Positions 27,986-37,774 are shown, counted from the first letter of the stretch. The stretch: 64,000 nucleotides of DNA from Mesobacillus sp. AQ2 (GCF_030122805.1 NZ_CP126080.1:1803001-1867000); one strand, 5' to 3'. The notes: generated by a model not told the origin, from the letters alone. Program-made: numbers and translations.

Positions 27986-29293
27986 ATGACAGAAGCAACA
28001 GTAAATGTCATTGGTGCCGGTCTTGCCGGAAGTGAAGCTGCCTGGCAGCTTGCTGAAAGAGGCATCAAGGTCAACCTATATGAAATGAGGCCGGTGAAGC
28101 AGACACCAGCCCACCATACCGACAAATTTGCGGAGCTGGTATGCAGTAATTCTTTACGTGCGAATACATTGACAAATGCGGTAGGAGTATTAAAGGAAGA
28201 AATGAGAATGCTAAACTCTGTCATCATCGGAGCTGCAGATGCTTGTGCTATACCAGCTGGCGGTGCTCTGGCGGTTGACCGGCACGAATTTGCAGCACAC
28301 GTAACGAATTCTGTAAAAGAGCATCCGAATGTAACGGTCATTAATGAAGAAATCACTCAAATTCCGGATGGGCCTACAGTCATTGCCACCGGTCCATTGA
28401 CAAGTCCGGCTTTATCCGAGCAATTGAAGCAGCTTACGGGAGAAGAGTATCTATACTTTTATGATGCTGCTGCACCGATCCTTGAGAAGGAAAGCATCGA
28501 CATGGATAAAGTTTACCTGAAATCCAGGTATGATAAAGGTGAAGCTGCCTACCTTAACTGTCCAATGACAGAAGAAGAATTCGACAGATTTTACGAAGCG
28601 TTGATTACCGCTGAAACGGTACCGTTGAAGGAATTTGAAAAAGAAGTTTTTTTCGAAGGGTGCATGCCGATTGAGGTGATGGCGCAAAGAGGAAGAAAGA
28701 CGATGCTGTTTGGCCCTATGAAGCCTGTGGGTCTAGAGGATCCAAGAACAGGGAAAAGGCCATATGCTGTCGTCCAGCTGCGCCAGGATGATGCTGCTGG
28801 GACATTGTACAATATAGTTGGCTTCCAGACACACTTGAAATGGGGCCCGCAAAAAGAAGTGCTAAGATTAATCCCGGGTCTTGAAAATGCTGAGATCGTC
28901 CGTTATGGTGTGATGCACCGCAACACATTCATTAACTCTCCAAAAGTGTTAAAAGCGACGTACCAATTCAGGAATAGAGAGGATTTATTCTTTGCAGGAC
29001 AAATGACCGGTGTTGAGGGTTATGTTGAATCTGCTGCCAGCGGCTTGATCGCCGGAATCAATGCGGCACGTCTTGTCAAAGGGGAAGAGCCGCTTGAATT
29101 CCCGCATGAAACAGCGATGGGGAGCATGGCAAGATATATTACAACAACTAATGCAAAGAACTTCCAGCCGATGAACGCCAATTTTGGTCTTTTCCCTGAT
29201 CTTCCGGAGAAAATCAAAGCCAAGCAGGAACGTAATGAAAAGCATGCTTCCAGAGCATTGGAAACAATTCAGAAATTTGTGAAAAATTTGTAA
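27986..29293 (+). CDS. trmFO: Methylene-THF:tRNA (uracil-5)-methyltransferase TrmFO
   Basis: Folate- and FAD-dependent methylation of U54 in the tRNA T-loop (formerly called Gid). The 435-aa protein starts with an FAD-binding Rossmann motif [21 protein letters not shown], followed by [19 protein letters not shown], the [11 protein letters not shown] cysteine motif and [17 protein letters not shown] near the C-terminus. ATG 27986 follows GGAGGAAA at 7 bases; the ATG at 27971 overlaps that ribosome site and is rejected. Confidence 0.97.
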   Translation: MTEATVNVIGAGLAGSEAAWQLAERGIKVNLYEMRPVKQTPAHHTDKFAELVCSNSLRANTLTNAVGVLKEEMRMLNSVIIGAADACAIPAGGALAVDRHEFAAHVTNSVKEHPNVTVINEEITQIPDGPTVIATGPLTSPALSEQLKQLTGEEYLYFYDAAAPILEKESIDMDKVYLKSRYDKGEAAYLNCPMTEEEFDRFYEALITAETVPLKEFEKEVFFEGCMPIEVMAQRGRKTMLFGPMKPVGLEDPRTGKRPYAVVQLRQDDAAGTLYNIVGFQTHLKWGPQKEVLRLIPGLENAEIVRYGVMHRNTFINSPKVLKATYQFRNREDLFFAGQMTGVEGYVESAASGLIAGINAARLVKGEEPLEFPHETAMGSMARYITTTNAKNFQPMNANFGLFPDLPEKIKAKQERNEKHASRALETIQKFVKNL

Positions 29294-29353
29294 TTTCTAT
29301 TGCGAGGGCTATACAAATATGATACTATTTAGTAGCCCTTGTGAGGTGATAAG

Positions 29354-30256
29354 ATGGAAGCAAATGTGAACAATTCTTTAAAGTTATTTATTGAATATTT
29401 ACAAATTGAGAAAAACTACTCACAATATACAATTGAACATTATCAACATGATATTAGGGAATTTTTTTTGTTCATGTCTGAACAAGGGCTGACAAGTCTG
29501 GATGATGTAGAGTATGCGGACACAAGGATTTACCTGACAAAATTGTTTGACCAGCAGCTCTCCAGAAAATCAGTCGCACGGAAAATTTCCTGCATGCGCA
29601 GCTTTTATAAGTTTTTGCTACGTGAGAAAATGGTCGGTGACAATCCATTTTCGCTTGTATCCATTCCAAAACTGGAAAAGCGGCTGCCGGATTTTTTTTA
29701 CGAAGAGGAACTATCACAGTTGTTCAAAGTATGTGAAACCGAGACAGCACTTGGAAAAAGGAACAAAGCACTCCTGGAGCTGCTTTATGCGACTGGAATC
29801 CGTGTAGGTGAGTGCTGTAAAATCCAGGTGAAGGAAGTGGATTTATCGCTTTCGACTGTTTTGGTTCATGGAAAAAGGAAAAAGGATCGATATGTGCCAT
29901 TCGGAAGTTTTGCTCAGGATGCGATTGAAGACTACATAAAGAATGGTAGGCCTGACTTGCTGAATGGCAAGGATGACCATGGCCATTTATTCTTGAATTT
30001 CCGTGGCGGGGCTCTTACAGACAGAGGTATCAGGGAAATCCTTAATAAACTGATCGAAAAGTCTGCCCTTACCGGGAAAATCCATCCGCATAAATTGCGC
30101 CATTCCTTTGCGACACATATGATGAGCAATGGAGCTGATATGAGGACTGTCCAGGAGCTTCTGGGCCATGCCTTCCTGTCTTCCACGCAAGTATATACCC
30201 ATGTTACAAAGGAGCACTTACGCAGTATTTATTTGTCACACCACCCGAGGGCATAA
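29354..30256 (+). CDS. xerC: Tyrosine recombinase XerC (CodV)
   Basis: With XerD resolves chromosome dimers at dif. 300 aa: an N-terminal SAM-like core-binding domain (YLQIEKNYSQYTIEHYQHDI) and a catalytic domain with Arg150 (GIRVGE), HKLRHSFATHM (His246, Arg249), His272 (LLGHAFLSS) and nucleophile Tyr281 (QVYTHV). It sits in the conserved trmFO-xerC-hslV-hslU cluster (codV-clpQ-clpY in B. subtilis), so it is a host recombinase, not a phage integrase. GAGGTGAT precedes the ATG. Confidence 0.97.
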   Translation: MEANVNNSLKLFIEYLQIEKNYSQYTIEHYQHDIREFFLFMSEQGLTSLDDVEYADTRIYLTKLFDQQLSRKSVARKISCMRSFYKFLLREKMVGDNPFSLVSIPKLEKRLPDFFYEEELSQLFKVCETETALGKRNKALLELLYATGIRVGECCKIQVKEVDLSLSTVLVHGKRKKDRYVPFGSFAQDAIEDYIKNGRPDLLNGKDDHGHLFLNFRGGALTDRGIREILNKLIEKSALTGKIHPHKLRHSFATHMMSNGADMRTVQELLGHAFLSSTQVYTHVTKEHLRSIYLSHHPRA

Positions 30257-30277
30257 GCCAAAAGGAGGACGAAAAAG

Positions 30278-30820
30278 ATGTCGGAATTCCATGCCACAAC
30301 GATATTTGCTGTTCAACATAAAGGGCAATGCGCCATGTCAGGCGATGGTCAGGTTACCATGGGCAATGCTGTAGTGATGAAACACACAGCAAAGAAAGTC
30401 CGGAAGTTGTTTAATGGTAAAGTAATTGCAGGATTTGCCGGTTCGGTAGCTGATGCGTTCACCTTGTTTGAAAAGTTCGAAGGCAAGCTGGAGGAATACA
30501 ACGGCAATCTTCAAAGGGCTGCTGTGGAACTTGCCAAACAGTGGAGGAGTGACAAAGTCCTCCGGCAGCTTGAAGCCATGCTGATTGTTATGAATGAAAG
30601 CAGTATGCTTCTAATTTCCGGAACTGGTGAAGTCATCGAACCTGATGACGGCATTCTTGCCATCGGATCTGGCGGGAATTATGCTTTGTCTGCAGGCCGT
30701 GCGCTAAAGCAATATGCTGGAGATCATCTGACAGCTAAAGAAATCGCGAAGTCTTCATTGGAAATTGCAGCTGATATTTGTGTCTACACAAACCACAATA
30801 TCATTGTGGAAGAACTGTAA
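30278..30820 (+). CDS. hslV: ATP-dependent protease subunit HslV (ClpQ)
   Basis: Proteolytic core of the HslUV protease. 180 aa. As in B. subtilis ClpQ the mature N-terminus would be [12 protein letters not shown], i.e. five residues longer than the Thr1 form of E. coli HslV, consistent with the reported use of an N-terminal serine in Bacillus. Other family landmarks are [30 protein letters not shown] and [16 protein letters not shown]. Strong AAAGGAGGA ribosome site; hslU begins about 20 bases after its stop. Confidence 0.97.
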   Translation: MSEFHATTIFAVQHKGQCAMSGDGQVTMGNAVVMKHTAKKVRKLFNGKVIAGFAGSVADAFTLFEKFEGKLEEYNGNLQRAAVELAKQWRSDKVLRQLEAMLIVMNESSMLLISGTGEVIEPDDGILAIGSGGNYALSAGRALKQYAGDHLTAKEIAKSSLEIAADICVYTNHNIIVEEL

Positions 30821-30840
30821 TGATAAAAGGAGTGAAGAGT

Positions 30841-32247
30841 GTGAAACAGACAACAAATTTAACTCCAAGGCAGATCGTTGAAAAGCTGGACCAGTATATA
30901 ATCGGACAAAAAGATGCAAAAAAAGCGGTGGCAGTTGCTCTTAGGAACAGGTATCGACGTGGATTGCTCGCTGAAAATATCAGGGATGAAATCATTCCCA
31001 AGAACATCCTGATGATTGGACCAACAGGCGTAGGTAAAACGGAAATAGCCAGAAGGATGGCTAAATTGGTTGGGGCTCCTTTCGTAAAGGTTGAAGCCAC
31101 CAAATTTACCGAAGTCGGCTATGTGGGCCGTGATGTCGAGTCAATGGTCAGGGATCTTGTCGAAACTTCAATCAGACTTGTAAAAGAAGAAAAGATGGAG
31201 AAAGTCAAGGAACCAGCAGAAGAGAATGCAAATCGCCGTCTGGTCGAGCTCCTTGTCCCATCAGCGAAAAAATCGGTGAATTATAAAAATCCTTTGGAGA
31301 TGCTCTTTGGCGGCAGCCAGCAGCAGCCCGAGCAAGAAACAAGCCAGTCAGAGGATATGGGATTATTCGAAAAACGGAAAAACATCAAGCAAAAACTCGA
31401 ACAAGGTGAACTTGAAGATGAGCTGGTAACCGTTGAAGTCGAAGAGCAGGCACCTTCCATGTTTGATATGCTCCAGGGCTCAGGAATGGAACAAATGGGG
31501 ATGAACATGCAGGATGCATTAAGCGGTTTGATGCCAAAGAAAAGGAAGAAAAGAAAACTTCCTGTTCGTGAGGCAAGGAAATTGCTGATCAATGAGGAAG
31601 CACAAAAGCTGATCGATATGGATGAGGTTACTCAGGAAGCTACATATCGTGCTGAGCAGGCGGGTATCATTTTCATTGATGAAATTGATAAGATCGCCAG
31701 CAAGAATTCTGGCGGTTCCAGTGCCGACGTCTCACGAGAGGGTGTTCAAAGGGACATCCTGCCTGTAGTGGAAGGGTCGACGGTCAATACGAAATATGGG
31801 CCTGTCAAAACAGATCACATCTTATTCGTCGCTGCCGGTGCTTTCCATATGGCGAAGCCTTCTGATCTGATACCAGAACTGCAAGGTCGTTTCCCGATCC
31901 GTGTCGAGCTCACCAAGTTAACTGTAGAAGATTTCTATCGAATTCTGGTTGAGCCAGACAACGCACTGACAAAGCAATATGAAGCTTTATTGGAAACTGA
32001 AGGTATACAAATTGAATTTTCTGACGATGCTATACGTAAGATAGCAGAAGTTGCATACGAAGTGAACCAGAATACTGATAATATAGGAGCAAGAAGGCTG
32101 CAGACAATCCTTGAGAAGCTCCTTGAAGATCTAAGCTTCGAAGCACCAGACATCAATCTTGAGAAGGTAGCGATCACTCCGCAATATGTTGAAGAAAAAC
32201 TGGGCGCCATTTCAAGAAATAAGGATTTAAGCCAGTTCATATTATAA
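30841..32247 (+). CDS. hslU: ATP-dependent protease ATPase subunit HslU (ClpY)
   Basis: AAA+ unfoldase that feeds substrates to HslV. 468 aa: Walker A GPTGVGKT at about residues 60-67, the I domain (about 115-240, including [20 protein letters not shown]), Walker [12 protein letters not shown], and the C-terminal tail NKDLSQFIL that inserts into HslV. GTG 30841 is preceded by AAAGGAGTG at eight bases and matches the B. subtilis length; the ATG at 30820 would overlap the hslV stop and lacks a ribosome site. Confidence 0.97.
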   Translation: MKQTTNLTPRQIVEKLDQYIIGQKDAKKAVAVALRNRYRRGLLAENIRDEIIPKNILMIGPTGVGKTEIARRMAKLVGAPFVKVEATKFTEVGYVGRDVESMVRDLVETSIRLVKEEKMEKVKEPAEENANRRLVELLVPSAKKSVNYKNPLEMLFGGSQQQPEQETSQSEDMGLFEKRKNIKQKLEQGELEDELVTVEVEEQAPSMFDMLQGSGMEQMGMNMQDALSGLMPKKRKKRKLPVREARKLLINEEAQKLIDMDEVTQEATYRAEQAGIIFIDEIDKIASKNSGGSSADVSREGVQRDILPVVEGSTVNTKYGPVKTDHILFVAAGAFHMAKPSDLIPELQGRFPIRVELTKLTVEDFYRILVEPDNALTKQYEALLETEGIQIEFSDDAIRKIAEVAYEVNQNTDNIGARRLQTILEKLLEDLSFEAPDINLEKVAITPQYVEEKLGAISRNKDLSQFIL

Positions 32248-32256
32248 TGTTTTACC

Positions 32257-32320
32257 GTTTTAATGCATACTCAATAGGGTAGACAAATAAAGGCTGCCTA
32301 TTGTGCTAAAGCATTGAAAC
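32257..32320 (+). ncRNA. Two-tier stem structure between hslU and codY
   Basis: Outer stem GTTTTAATGC (32257-32266) with GCATTGAAAC (32311-32320), 10 bp with one G-U. Inner stem CAATA-G-GGTAG (32272-32282) with CTGCCTATTG (32294-32303), 10 bp with one bulge. No T-run follows, and the codY ribosome site is 40 bases further on. It may be a processing or regulatory element in the hslVU-codY message; I know of no named family for it. Confidence 0.5.
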
Positions 32321-32375
32321 TGGCCAGTATTTAAATAAATGTTATTTTGTTTGAAGCAAATAGGAGGAAGAAACA

Positions 32376-33155
32376 ATGGACTTACTATCAAAAACTAGAA
32401 AAATTAATGCCCTGCTCCAAAAAGCTGCCGGTAAACCGGTGAATTTCAAAGAGATGTCAGAGACACTAAGTGAAGTAATCGAAGCGAATATCTTTGTTGT
32501 CAGCCGCAGAGGTAAGCTGCTAGGCTTCGCCATCAACCAGCAAATCGAGAATGAGCGCATGGTTAAAATGCTTGAAGACCGTCAATTCCCAGAAGAGTAT
32601 ACAAAGAATCTATTCAACATCCAGGAGACATCTCCGAATTTGGATGTTGACAGTGAGTATACAGCATTCCCGGTTGAAAACAGAGAGTTATTCAAGAGCG
32701 GCTTAACAACAATCGTGCCAATCATCGGTGGCGGCGAGCGACTTGGAACATTAATCCTTGCCCGTCTGGAAGAACAGTTCCATGATGATGATCTTATCCT
32801 TGGCGAATATGGCGCAACGGTTGTAGGGATGGAAATCCTTCGTGAAAAGGCTGAAGAAATCGAGGATGAGGCACGCAGCAAAGCTGTCGTCCAGATGGCG
32901 ATCAGCTCACTATCATACAGTGAACTTGAAGCAATCGAGCACATCTTTGAAGAACTTAATGGAAAGGAAGGCTTGCTTGTTGCATCAAAAATCGCAGACA
33001 GAGTCGGCATCACTCGTTCTGTCATCGTAAACGCGTTGCGTAAGCTTGAAAGCGCAGGCGTCATTGAATCACGTTCTTTAGGAATGAAGGGAACATACAT
33101 TAAAGTATTGAACGATAAGTTCTTGTTTGAACTAGAAAAACTTAAAAATAGCTAA
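32376..33155 (+). CDS. codY: GTP- and branched-chain amino acid-sensing repressor CodY
   Basis: Global regulator of stationary-phase, amino acid and motility genes that responds to GTP and isoleucine/valine/leucine. 259 aa: an N-terminal GAF domain (about residues 1-155, with [12 protein letters not shown] and [15 protein letters not shown]) and a C-terminal winged helix ([26 protein letters not shown]). Ribosome site AGGAGGAAG. In B. subtilis CodY represses the fla/che operon that begins 750 bases downstream. Three terminator-like hairpins separate the two. Confidence 0.98.
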   Translation: MDLLSKTRKINALLQKAAGKPVNFKEMSETLSEVIEANIFVVSRRGKLLGFAINQQIENERMVKMLEDRQFPEEYTKNLFNIQETSPNLDVDSEYTAFPVENRELFKSGLTTIVPIIGGGERLGTLILARLEEQFHDDDLILGEYGATVVGMEILREKAEEIEDEARSKAVVQMAISSLSYSELEAIEHIFEELNGKEGLLVASKIADRVGITRSVIVNALRKLESAGVIESRSLGMKGTYIKVLNDKFLFELEKLKNS

Positions 33156-33158
33156 AAG

Positions 33159-33184
33159 AAAATCCGCTGATCTCAGCGGATTTT
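33159..33184 (+). terminator. Rho-independent terminator after codY
   Basis: AAAATCCGCTGA (33159-33170), loop TC, TCAGCGGATTTT (33173-33184): perfect 12-bp stem with T tail, directly after the codY stop. Confidence 0.95.
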
Positions 33185-33196
33185 ACTTTGTTGACT

Positions 33197-33234
33197 AAAG
33201 GGGTTCGGATGGTCTCATTCCGAATCCCTTTTTG
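33197..33234 (+). terminator. Second terminator downstream of codY
   Basis: AAAGGGGTTCGGA pairs with TTCCGAATCCCTTT with one G-T step, followed by TT and a G. It lies 13 bases after the first terminator. Confidence 0.8.
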
Positions 33235-33382
33235 TCATTTGCTTAATTTAATCAAAGGGTAAACTACTTCGAAAAAAGCCTGGCCAGCTGTGTAGAAGCT
33301 TTATCAAAGTGCTGCAGGAACAACTTGGACAAGTGAGAGACCCAGGAGACGCTAAAGACTGTTAGGAGGCTCTCCGCAGTCT

Positions 33383-33417
33383 CGCGGAAAGCGAGTGTCT
33401 GGAACCTAAATCAACAG
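33383..33417. repeat. Remnant of family B repeat
   Basis: The stretch CGCGGAAAGCGA...TCTGGAACC...AAATCAACAG follows the 3' half of the repeat at 2427-2462 almost base for base. The 5' half (from about 33330) is too eroded to define. Confidence 0.55.
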
Positions 33418-33440
33418 TCAAGTATGTCTTCATAAAAACA

Positions 33441-33465
33441 TCGCTGATGATCAGCGAAGTTTTTT
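33441..33465 (+). terminator. Third terminator-like hairpin before flgB
   Basis: TCGCTGA (33441-33447), loop TGA, TCAGCGA (33451-33457), AG, then six T. The stem sequence resembles the codY terminator, suggesting duplication. Confidence 0.7.
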
Positions 33466-33901
33466 GCATATAATAGAAACTTATGCTTGGATTAACTCGT
33501 TAAATGTTACAAAAAGATTGCTGTTTTTTTACACAGGTAGATGCAGAAGCGATTAACTTTATTAAAAAAATAAAGAAAATAATGGAAAATACATAAATTG
33601 TTATGAGCATTTTATCCTAATTAAGTAACTTTAAAGGTGGTTTTTTTAATTCCTTTGGCCCTATTTATCTAATAAAACTTGACAATAAAATGGGTGGTAT
33701 TTTAAAAAATATAAAAAAAAGTAAGTGCATAGGTCTTTTGTACTGTTTTGTAAAATGAGCATTATGCATGATAAAAATTAACTGAAAGTACATAGACAGA
33801 TTATTTCAGATTCTTTACAATTAGTGATAGATTGACGAAATTCACCAAGGAATTACAAAATTCAGCAAAATCATCCTGTTTTGTAAATGAGAGGTGTAAA
33901 A
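33466..33901 (+). promoter_or_regulatory. AT-rich control region of the fla/che operon
   Basis: About 435 AT-rich bases with no ORF. The best SigA-type pair is TTGACA (33679-33684), 17 bp, TTAAAA (33702-33707). I find no SigD promoter (TAAA-N15-GCCGATAT) here, although B. subtilis has one at this operon. A sequence matching 11 of 15 positions of the CodY box (AAAATTCAGCAAAAT, 33857-33871) lies just ahead of the flgB ribosome site. The rest is unassigned. Confidence 0.5.
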
Positions 33902-34297
33902 ATGAAGTTGTTTTCAAATACGGTATCGACGCTGGAACATGCGCTGAACTACTCTTCTGCAAAGCAGAAAGTTATTTCGCAAAATATTGCCAATGTTGAT
34001 ACGCCGAACTATAAAGCGAAGGATGTGTCTTTCAAAGCGGTATTCCAGGATGTCATGGGACAATCCTTTCAAGCTCATAAATCGGACTCACGACATTATG
34101 ATTTCAGCAGCAAGCCAAGCCGCATGCCTGGAATCATCAGTAAACCAAACGTCAATTATAACGAGAATGGGAATAGCGTTGATTTGGATAAAGAAATGGC
34201 CGATATGGCAACGAATCAAATTTACTACAATGCGCTGACTGAAAGAATCAATGGTAAATTCAATTCGCTCCAATCTGTCATAAGAGGAGGCAAGTAA
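33902..34297 (+). CDS. flgB: Flagellar basal-body proximal rod protein FlgB
   Basis: Rod subunit exported through the flagellar type III apparatus. 131 aa with the rod-family N-terminal motif SAKQKVISQNIANVDTPNYKAKDV and a C-terminal amphipathic helix (LDKEMADMATNQIYYNALTERINGKF). ATG 33902 is five bases after GAGGTG; the start at 33887 includes that ribosome site. First gene of the fla/che operon. Confidence 0.97.
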   Translation: MKLFSNTVSTLEHALNYSSAKQKVISQNIANVDTPNYKAKDVSFKAVFQDVMGQSFQAHKSDSRHYDFSSKPSRMPGIISKPNVNYNENGNSVDLDKEMADMATNQIYYNALTERINGKFNSLQSVIRGGK

Positions 34298-34299
34298 GG

Positions 34300-34749
34300 A
34301 TGACAATCTTTCATAGTATGAACACTACCGCTTCTGCGTTAACTGCGCAGCGTTTGAGAATGGACGTCATTTCCTCCAATATGGCGAATGTGGATTCCAC
34401 AAGAGGGGTGAATGGAGAGCCTTACCGCAGGAAGATGGTCGTCATGCAGCCAAAGGAAGGAAACTTTTCTTCATTTCTCAATAAAGCAATGGGAAAAACA
34501 GACAGCTCGGGAGCTGGAAATGGAGTTAAAGTAACAAGAATCATAGAAGACAGAGAAAACCCGCTCAAAATGGTATATGATCCAGAGCATCCCGATGCAG
34601 ATGCAGATGGCTATGTTGCATATCCCAATGTGGACCCCTTGAGAGAAATGGTGGATTTGATAAGCGCTACTCGCTCCTATGAAGCAAACGTCACAGTTTT
34701 CAACGCCTCTAAAGGCATGATGATGAAAGCACTTGAAATTGGAAAGTAA
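34300..34749 (+). CDS. flgC: Flagellar basal-body rod protein FlgC
   Basis: Proximal rod subunit. 149 aa with the N-terminal signature FHSMNTTASALTAQRLRMDVISSNMAN and C-terminal YPNVDPLREMVDLISATRSYEANVTVFNA typical of rod/hook proteins. Two bases after flgB, with AGGAGGCAAG as ribosome site. Confidence 0.97.
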   Translation: MTIFHSMNTTASALTAQRLRMDVISSNMANVDSTRGVNGEPYRRKMVVMQPKEGNFSSFLNKAMGKTDSSGAGNGVKVTRIIEDRENPLKMVYDPEHPDADADGYVAYPNVDPLREMVDLISATRSYEANVTVFNASKGMMMKALEIGK

Positions 34750-34761
34750 GGAGATAACTAA

Positions 34762-35073
34762 ATGAACACAGCTGGGATCAATTCAGTAACCCAAATGGTC
34801 AAGCCGTTTGAAACAAAAGGGTCTACTCCCACACCTACACCATACGAAGCGCAGAAAAGTTTTTCGTCCGTACTTAAGCAATCAATTGAAAATTTAAATC
34901 AAACCCAGCTTCAATCCGATATACTGACAGAAAAATTGGCGCGTGGAGAAAATGTTGACCTCCACCAGGTGATGATCGCAAGCCAAAAGGCAAGCATAAC
35001 ACTGCAGGCAACCATGGAAATCAGAAATAAAGTAATCGAAGCGTATCAGGAAATGATGAGAATGCAAGTTTAA
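34762..35073 (+). CDS. fliE: Flagellar hook-basal body protein FliE
   Basis: Adaptor between the MS ring (FliF) and the rod. 103 aa, with the conserved C-terminal half SFSSVLKQSIENLNQTQ and LHQVMIASQKASITLQATMEIRNKVIEAYQEMMRMQV. The longer gap after it (77 bases to fliF) contains only an unremarkable AT-rich spacer. Confidence 0.96.
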   Translation: MNTAGINSVTQMVKPFETKGSTPTPTPYEAQKSFSSVLKQSIENLNQTQLQSDILTEKLARGENVDLHQVMIASQKASITLQATMEIRNKVIEAYQEMMRMQV

Positions 35074-35150
35074 TATTATAGGCTAAAAACTAAGATTAGA
35101 TCGGTTATTAGCTGTATAAAAAGAAGAGACATAATAACCGGGGGATTGAA

Positions 35151-36746
35151 ATGAAAGAAACCGTTCAAAAGTATCTACATACAATGAAGGATTTCTGGCA
35201 AGGGCGCACCAGAAAACAAAAAATAAGTATTGGGGCTTCTATTTTCTTTGTTTTGACCGTTGCCGTCCTTACCGCCTTTTTTGTAACAAGGACTTCCCTA
35301 GTTCCGCTTTATAGCAATTTATCGCCCGCAGAGACTGGAACGATCAAAGAAAGTCTGGATGCCAGGGGCATTACATCTGAAATAACGGATGGCGGAAAAA
35401 CCATCATGGTTCCCGAAGAGGCGGTCGATAGCTTGAAAGTAGAGCTGGCGGCTGAAGGGATTCCGAAATCTGGCAGTATCGATTATTCCTTCTTTAGCCA
35501 GAACGCAGGTATGGGCATGACAGATAATGAGTTCAATGTATTGAAGCTTGAAGCCATGCAGACGGAATTGGCCAACTTGATGAAAGGAATCGACGGAGTA
35601 AATGATGCCAATGTAATGATTAACCTTCCTGAAAAGGGGATATTCGTCAGTGATAATGCTGGGCCGGCTTCAGCATCCATCGTGCTAAATACAAGTCCGG
35701 GTTATCAATTCAAAGATGAACAGATCACTGCTCTTTACCATCTGGTAGCAAAAAGTGTTCCGAATCTTCCTACAGATAATATCGTCATCATGAATCAGTT
35801 TTTTGAGTATTTTGATTTAAAAAATGAAAAAAATTCCAGTGGTGCTACATTTGCCTCACAGCATGAAATAAAACAACAGATTGAAAGAGACGTCCAGAGA
35901 CAAGTCCAAAACATGCTCGGAACGCTTATGGGTCATGATAAAGTCGTTGTTTCAGTAACTGCCGATATTGACTTTACCCAGGAAAACAGGGAAGAAAACA
36001 TTGTTGAGCCTGTTGATAAAGAAAATATGGAAGGCATCGCAATCAGCGCCCAGCGGATCACAGAGACATTCACCGGCAATGCAGATCAGGCTGGAGGAAT
36101 TCCTGAAGGAGGAAATCCTGGTGAAACGACTGGTTCCCAATACCTTGAAGGAGCGACCGGGAACGGTGATTATGAGCGAGTGGAAGAGACCATTAATAAT
36201 GAAGTAAGCAGGATCCGAAAAGAGATAACAGAAAGTCCGTACAAGGTGAGGGATTTGGGAATCCAGGTAATGGTTGAACCTCCGACTCCTGATGACCCTA
36301 ATTCATTGCCTCAGGAAAGAAGAGAAGATATAACAAAAATCCTGGGTACGATTATAAGGACAACAATTGACAAAGATGCTCTTGGATCAGAGTTGACTGA
36401 TGAATTGATCGAGGACAAAGTCGTCGTTTCTGTCCAGCCATTCAACGGCAAGGTTACATTTGATAATCAGGTTGTTGAAAAACTGCCTTGGTGGATATAC
36501 CTCATTGGCGGGTTGCTGCTGGCGGCAATCGTGATTCTGTTGCTGTTATTCATGAGATCAAGAAAGAACAAATTGGAAGAAGAAGAGTATGTCATGGAAG
36601 AAAAGTATGAACCAATTCGTGTTCCTGATGTGAACAAGGAATTTGAGACAGAGGGCACAATGAAGAAAAAACAGCTGGAAAAAATGGCGAAAGAAAAGCC
36701 AGAGGATTTCGCGAAGCTATTGCGGACATGGATTTCTGAGGATTAG
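35151..36746 (+). CDS. fliF: Flagellar M-ring protein FliF
   Basis: Builds the MS ring in the membrane. 531 aa: membrane segment 1 at about residues 25-45, the ring-building domains (PLYSNLSPAETGTIKESL, QTELANLMKGIDGVNDANVMI, KVVVSVTADIDFTQ), a variable G/E-rich loop, membrane segment 2 at about 443-463, and a cytoplasmic tail (EKMAKEKPEDFAKLLRTWI) that binds FliG. Confidence 0.97.
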   Translation: MKETVQKYLHTMKDFWQGRTRKQKISIGASIFFVLTVAVLTAFFVTRTSLVPLYSNLSPAETGTIKESLDARGITSEITDGGKTIMVPEEAVDSLKVELAAEGIPKSGSIDYSFFSQNAGMGMTDNEFNVLKLEAMQTELANLMKGIDGVNDANVMINLPEKGIFVSDNAGPASASIVLNTSPGYQFKDEQITALYHLVAKSVPNLPTDNIVIMNQFFEYFDLKNEKNSSGATFASQHEIKQQIERDVQRQVQNMLGTLMGHDKVVVSVTADIDFTQENREENIVEPVDKENMEGIAISAQRITETFTGNADQAGGIPEGGNPGETTGSQYLEGATGNGDYERVEETINNEVSRIRKEITESPYKVRDLGIQVMVEPPTPDDPNSLPQERREDITKILGTIIRTTIDKDALGSELTDELIEDKVVVSVQPFNGKVTFDNQVVEKLPWWIYLIGGLLLAAIVILLLLFMRSRKNKLEEEEYVMEEKYEPIRVPDVNKEFETEGTMKKKQLEKMAKEKPEDFAKLLRTWISED

Positions 36747-36760
36747 GAGGAGGACCAACA

Positions 36761-37774
36761 GTGAGGAAAGACCAAAAAGAATTAACCGGAAAACAGAAGG
36801 CAGCCATCCTCCTGATCTCGCTTGGACCAGATGTTTCTGCTTCGGTATACAAGCATTTAAGTGAAGAAGAAATCGAGAAGCTTACACTTGAAATCTCAGG
36901 TGTGAAAAAAGTGGATTCCATCGCAAAGGAAGAAATTCTTGAAGAGTTTCATAACATTGCCCTGGCGCAGGATTACATCACCCAGGGTGGAATCGGATAT
37001 GCGAAAACGGTCTTAGAAAAAGCATTAGGAAACGATCAGGCAGCGGTGATCATCAATAGATTGACCTCATCACTGCAAGTAAGGCCGTTTGATTTTGCGC
37101 GTAAAGCCGATGCTGGCCAGATTCTCAATTTCATACAAAATGAACATCCGCAAACGATCGCACTGATCCTTTCTTATTTGGACTCCGCCCAGGCCGGCCA
37201 GATTTTATCTGAACTGCCGCAGGAAGTACAGGCGGATATTGCCCGTCGTATTGCAGTGATGGACAGTACATCGCCGGAAATCATTAATGAGGTTGAACAA
37301 ATCCTTGAAAGAAAGCTGTCAGCTACGGTCACGCAGGATTATACTCAAACAGGCGGAATCGAGGCTGTTGTTGATGTGTTGAACGGTGTAGACCGTGCAA
37401 CCGAGCGCACAATTCTCGATGCCCTGGAAATCCAGGACCCTGAGCTTGCTGAGGAAATCAAAAAGCGGATGTTCGTATTTGAAGATATTGTCACACTTGA
37501 TAACCGCGCGATCCAGCGTGTTATCCGCGATTGTGAAAATGAAGATCTTATGCTTGCTCTTAAGGTTTCAAGTGATGAGGTCAAGGAGATTGTCTTTAAA
37601 AACATGTCTAAACGCATGGTTGAAACCTTCCAGGATGAAATGGAATTCATGGGCCCTGTAAGGCTTCGCGATGTGGAAGAGGCCCAATCAAGGATTGTCG
37701 CCATCATTCGCCGCCTGGAGGAAGCCGGTGAAATCGTCATTGCCCGTGGCGGAGGGGATGATATCATTGTCTAG
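36761..37774 (+). CDS. fliG: Flagellar motor switch protein FliG
   Basis: Rotor protein that contacts the stator and sets rotation. 337 aa: N-terminal FliF-binding domain (KQKAAILLISLGPDVSASVYKHL), the EHPQTIALILSYL armadillo motif, and the C-terminal torque helix region (IQRVIRDCENEDLMLALKVSSDEVKEIVFKN). GTG start 36761 after GGAGGAGG. Its end overlaps the fliH start. Confidence 0.97.
   Translation: MRKDQKELTGKQKAAILLISLGPDVSASVYKHLSEEEIEKLTLEISGVKKVDSIAKEEILEEFHNIALAQDYITQGGIGYAKTVLEKALGNDQAAVIINRLTSSLQVRPFDFARKADAGQILNFIQNEHPQTIALILSYLDSAQAGQILSELPQEVQADIARRIAVMDSTSPEIINEVEQILERKLSATVTQDYTQTGGIEAVVDVLNGVDRATERTILDALEIQDPELAEEIKKRMFVFEDIVTLDNRAIQRVIRDCENEDLMLALKVSSDEVKEIVFKNMSKRMVETFQDEMEFMGPVRLRDVEEAQSRIVAIIRRLEEAGEIVIARGGGDDIIV

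Noticed and set aside
29305..29339. Inverted repeat AGGGCTA/TAGCCCT between trmFO and xerC.
   Set aside because: No T-run and a wide loop; too weak to call a terminator or a Xer-type site.
29354..30256. Tyrosine recombinase considered as a sign of an integrated element.
   Set aside because: It is XerC (CodV) in its conserved trmFO-xerC-hslVU-codY setting; no att repeats or phage genes nearby.
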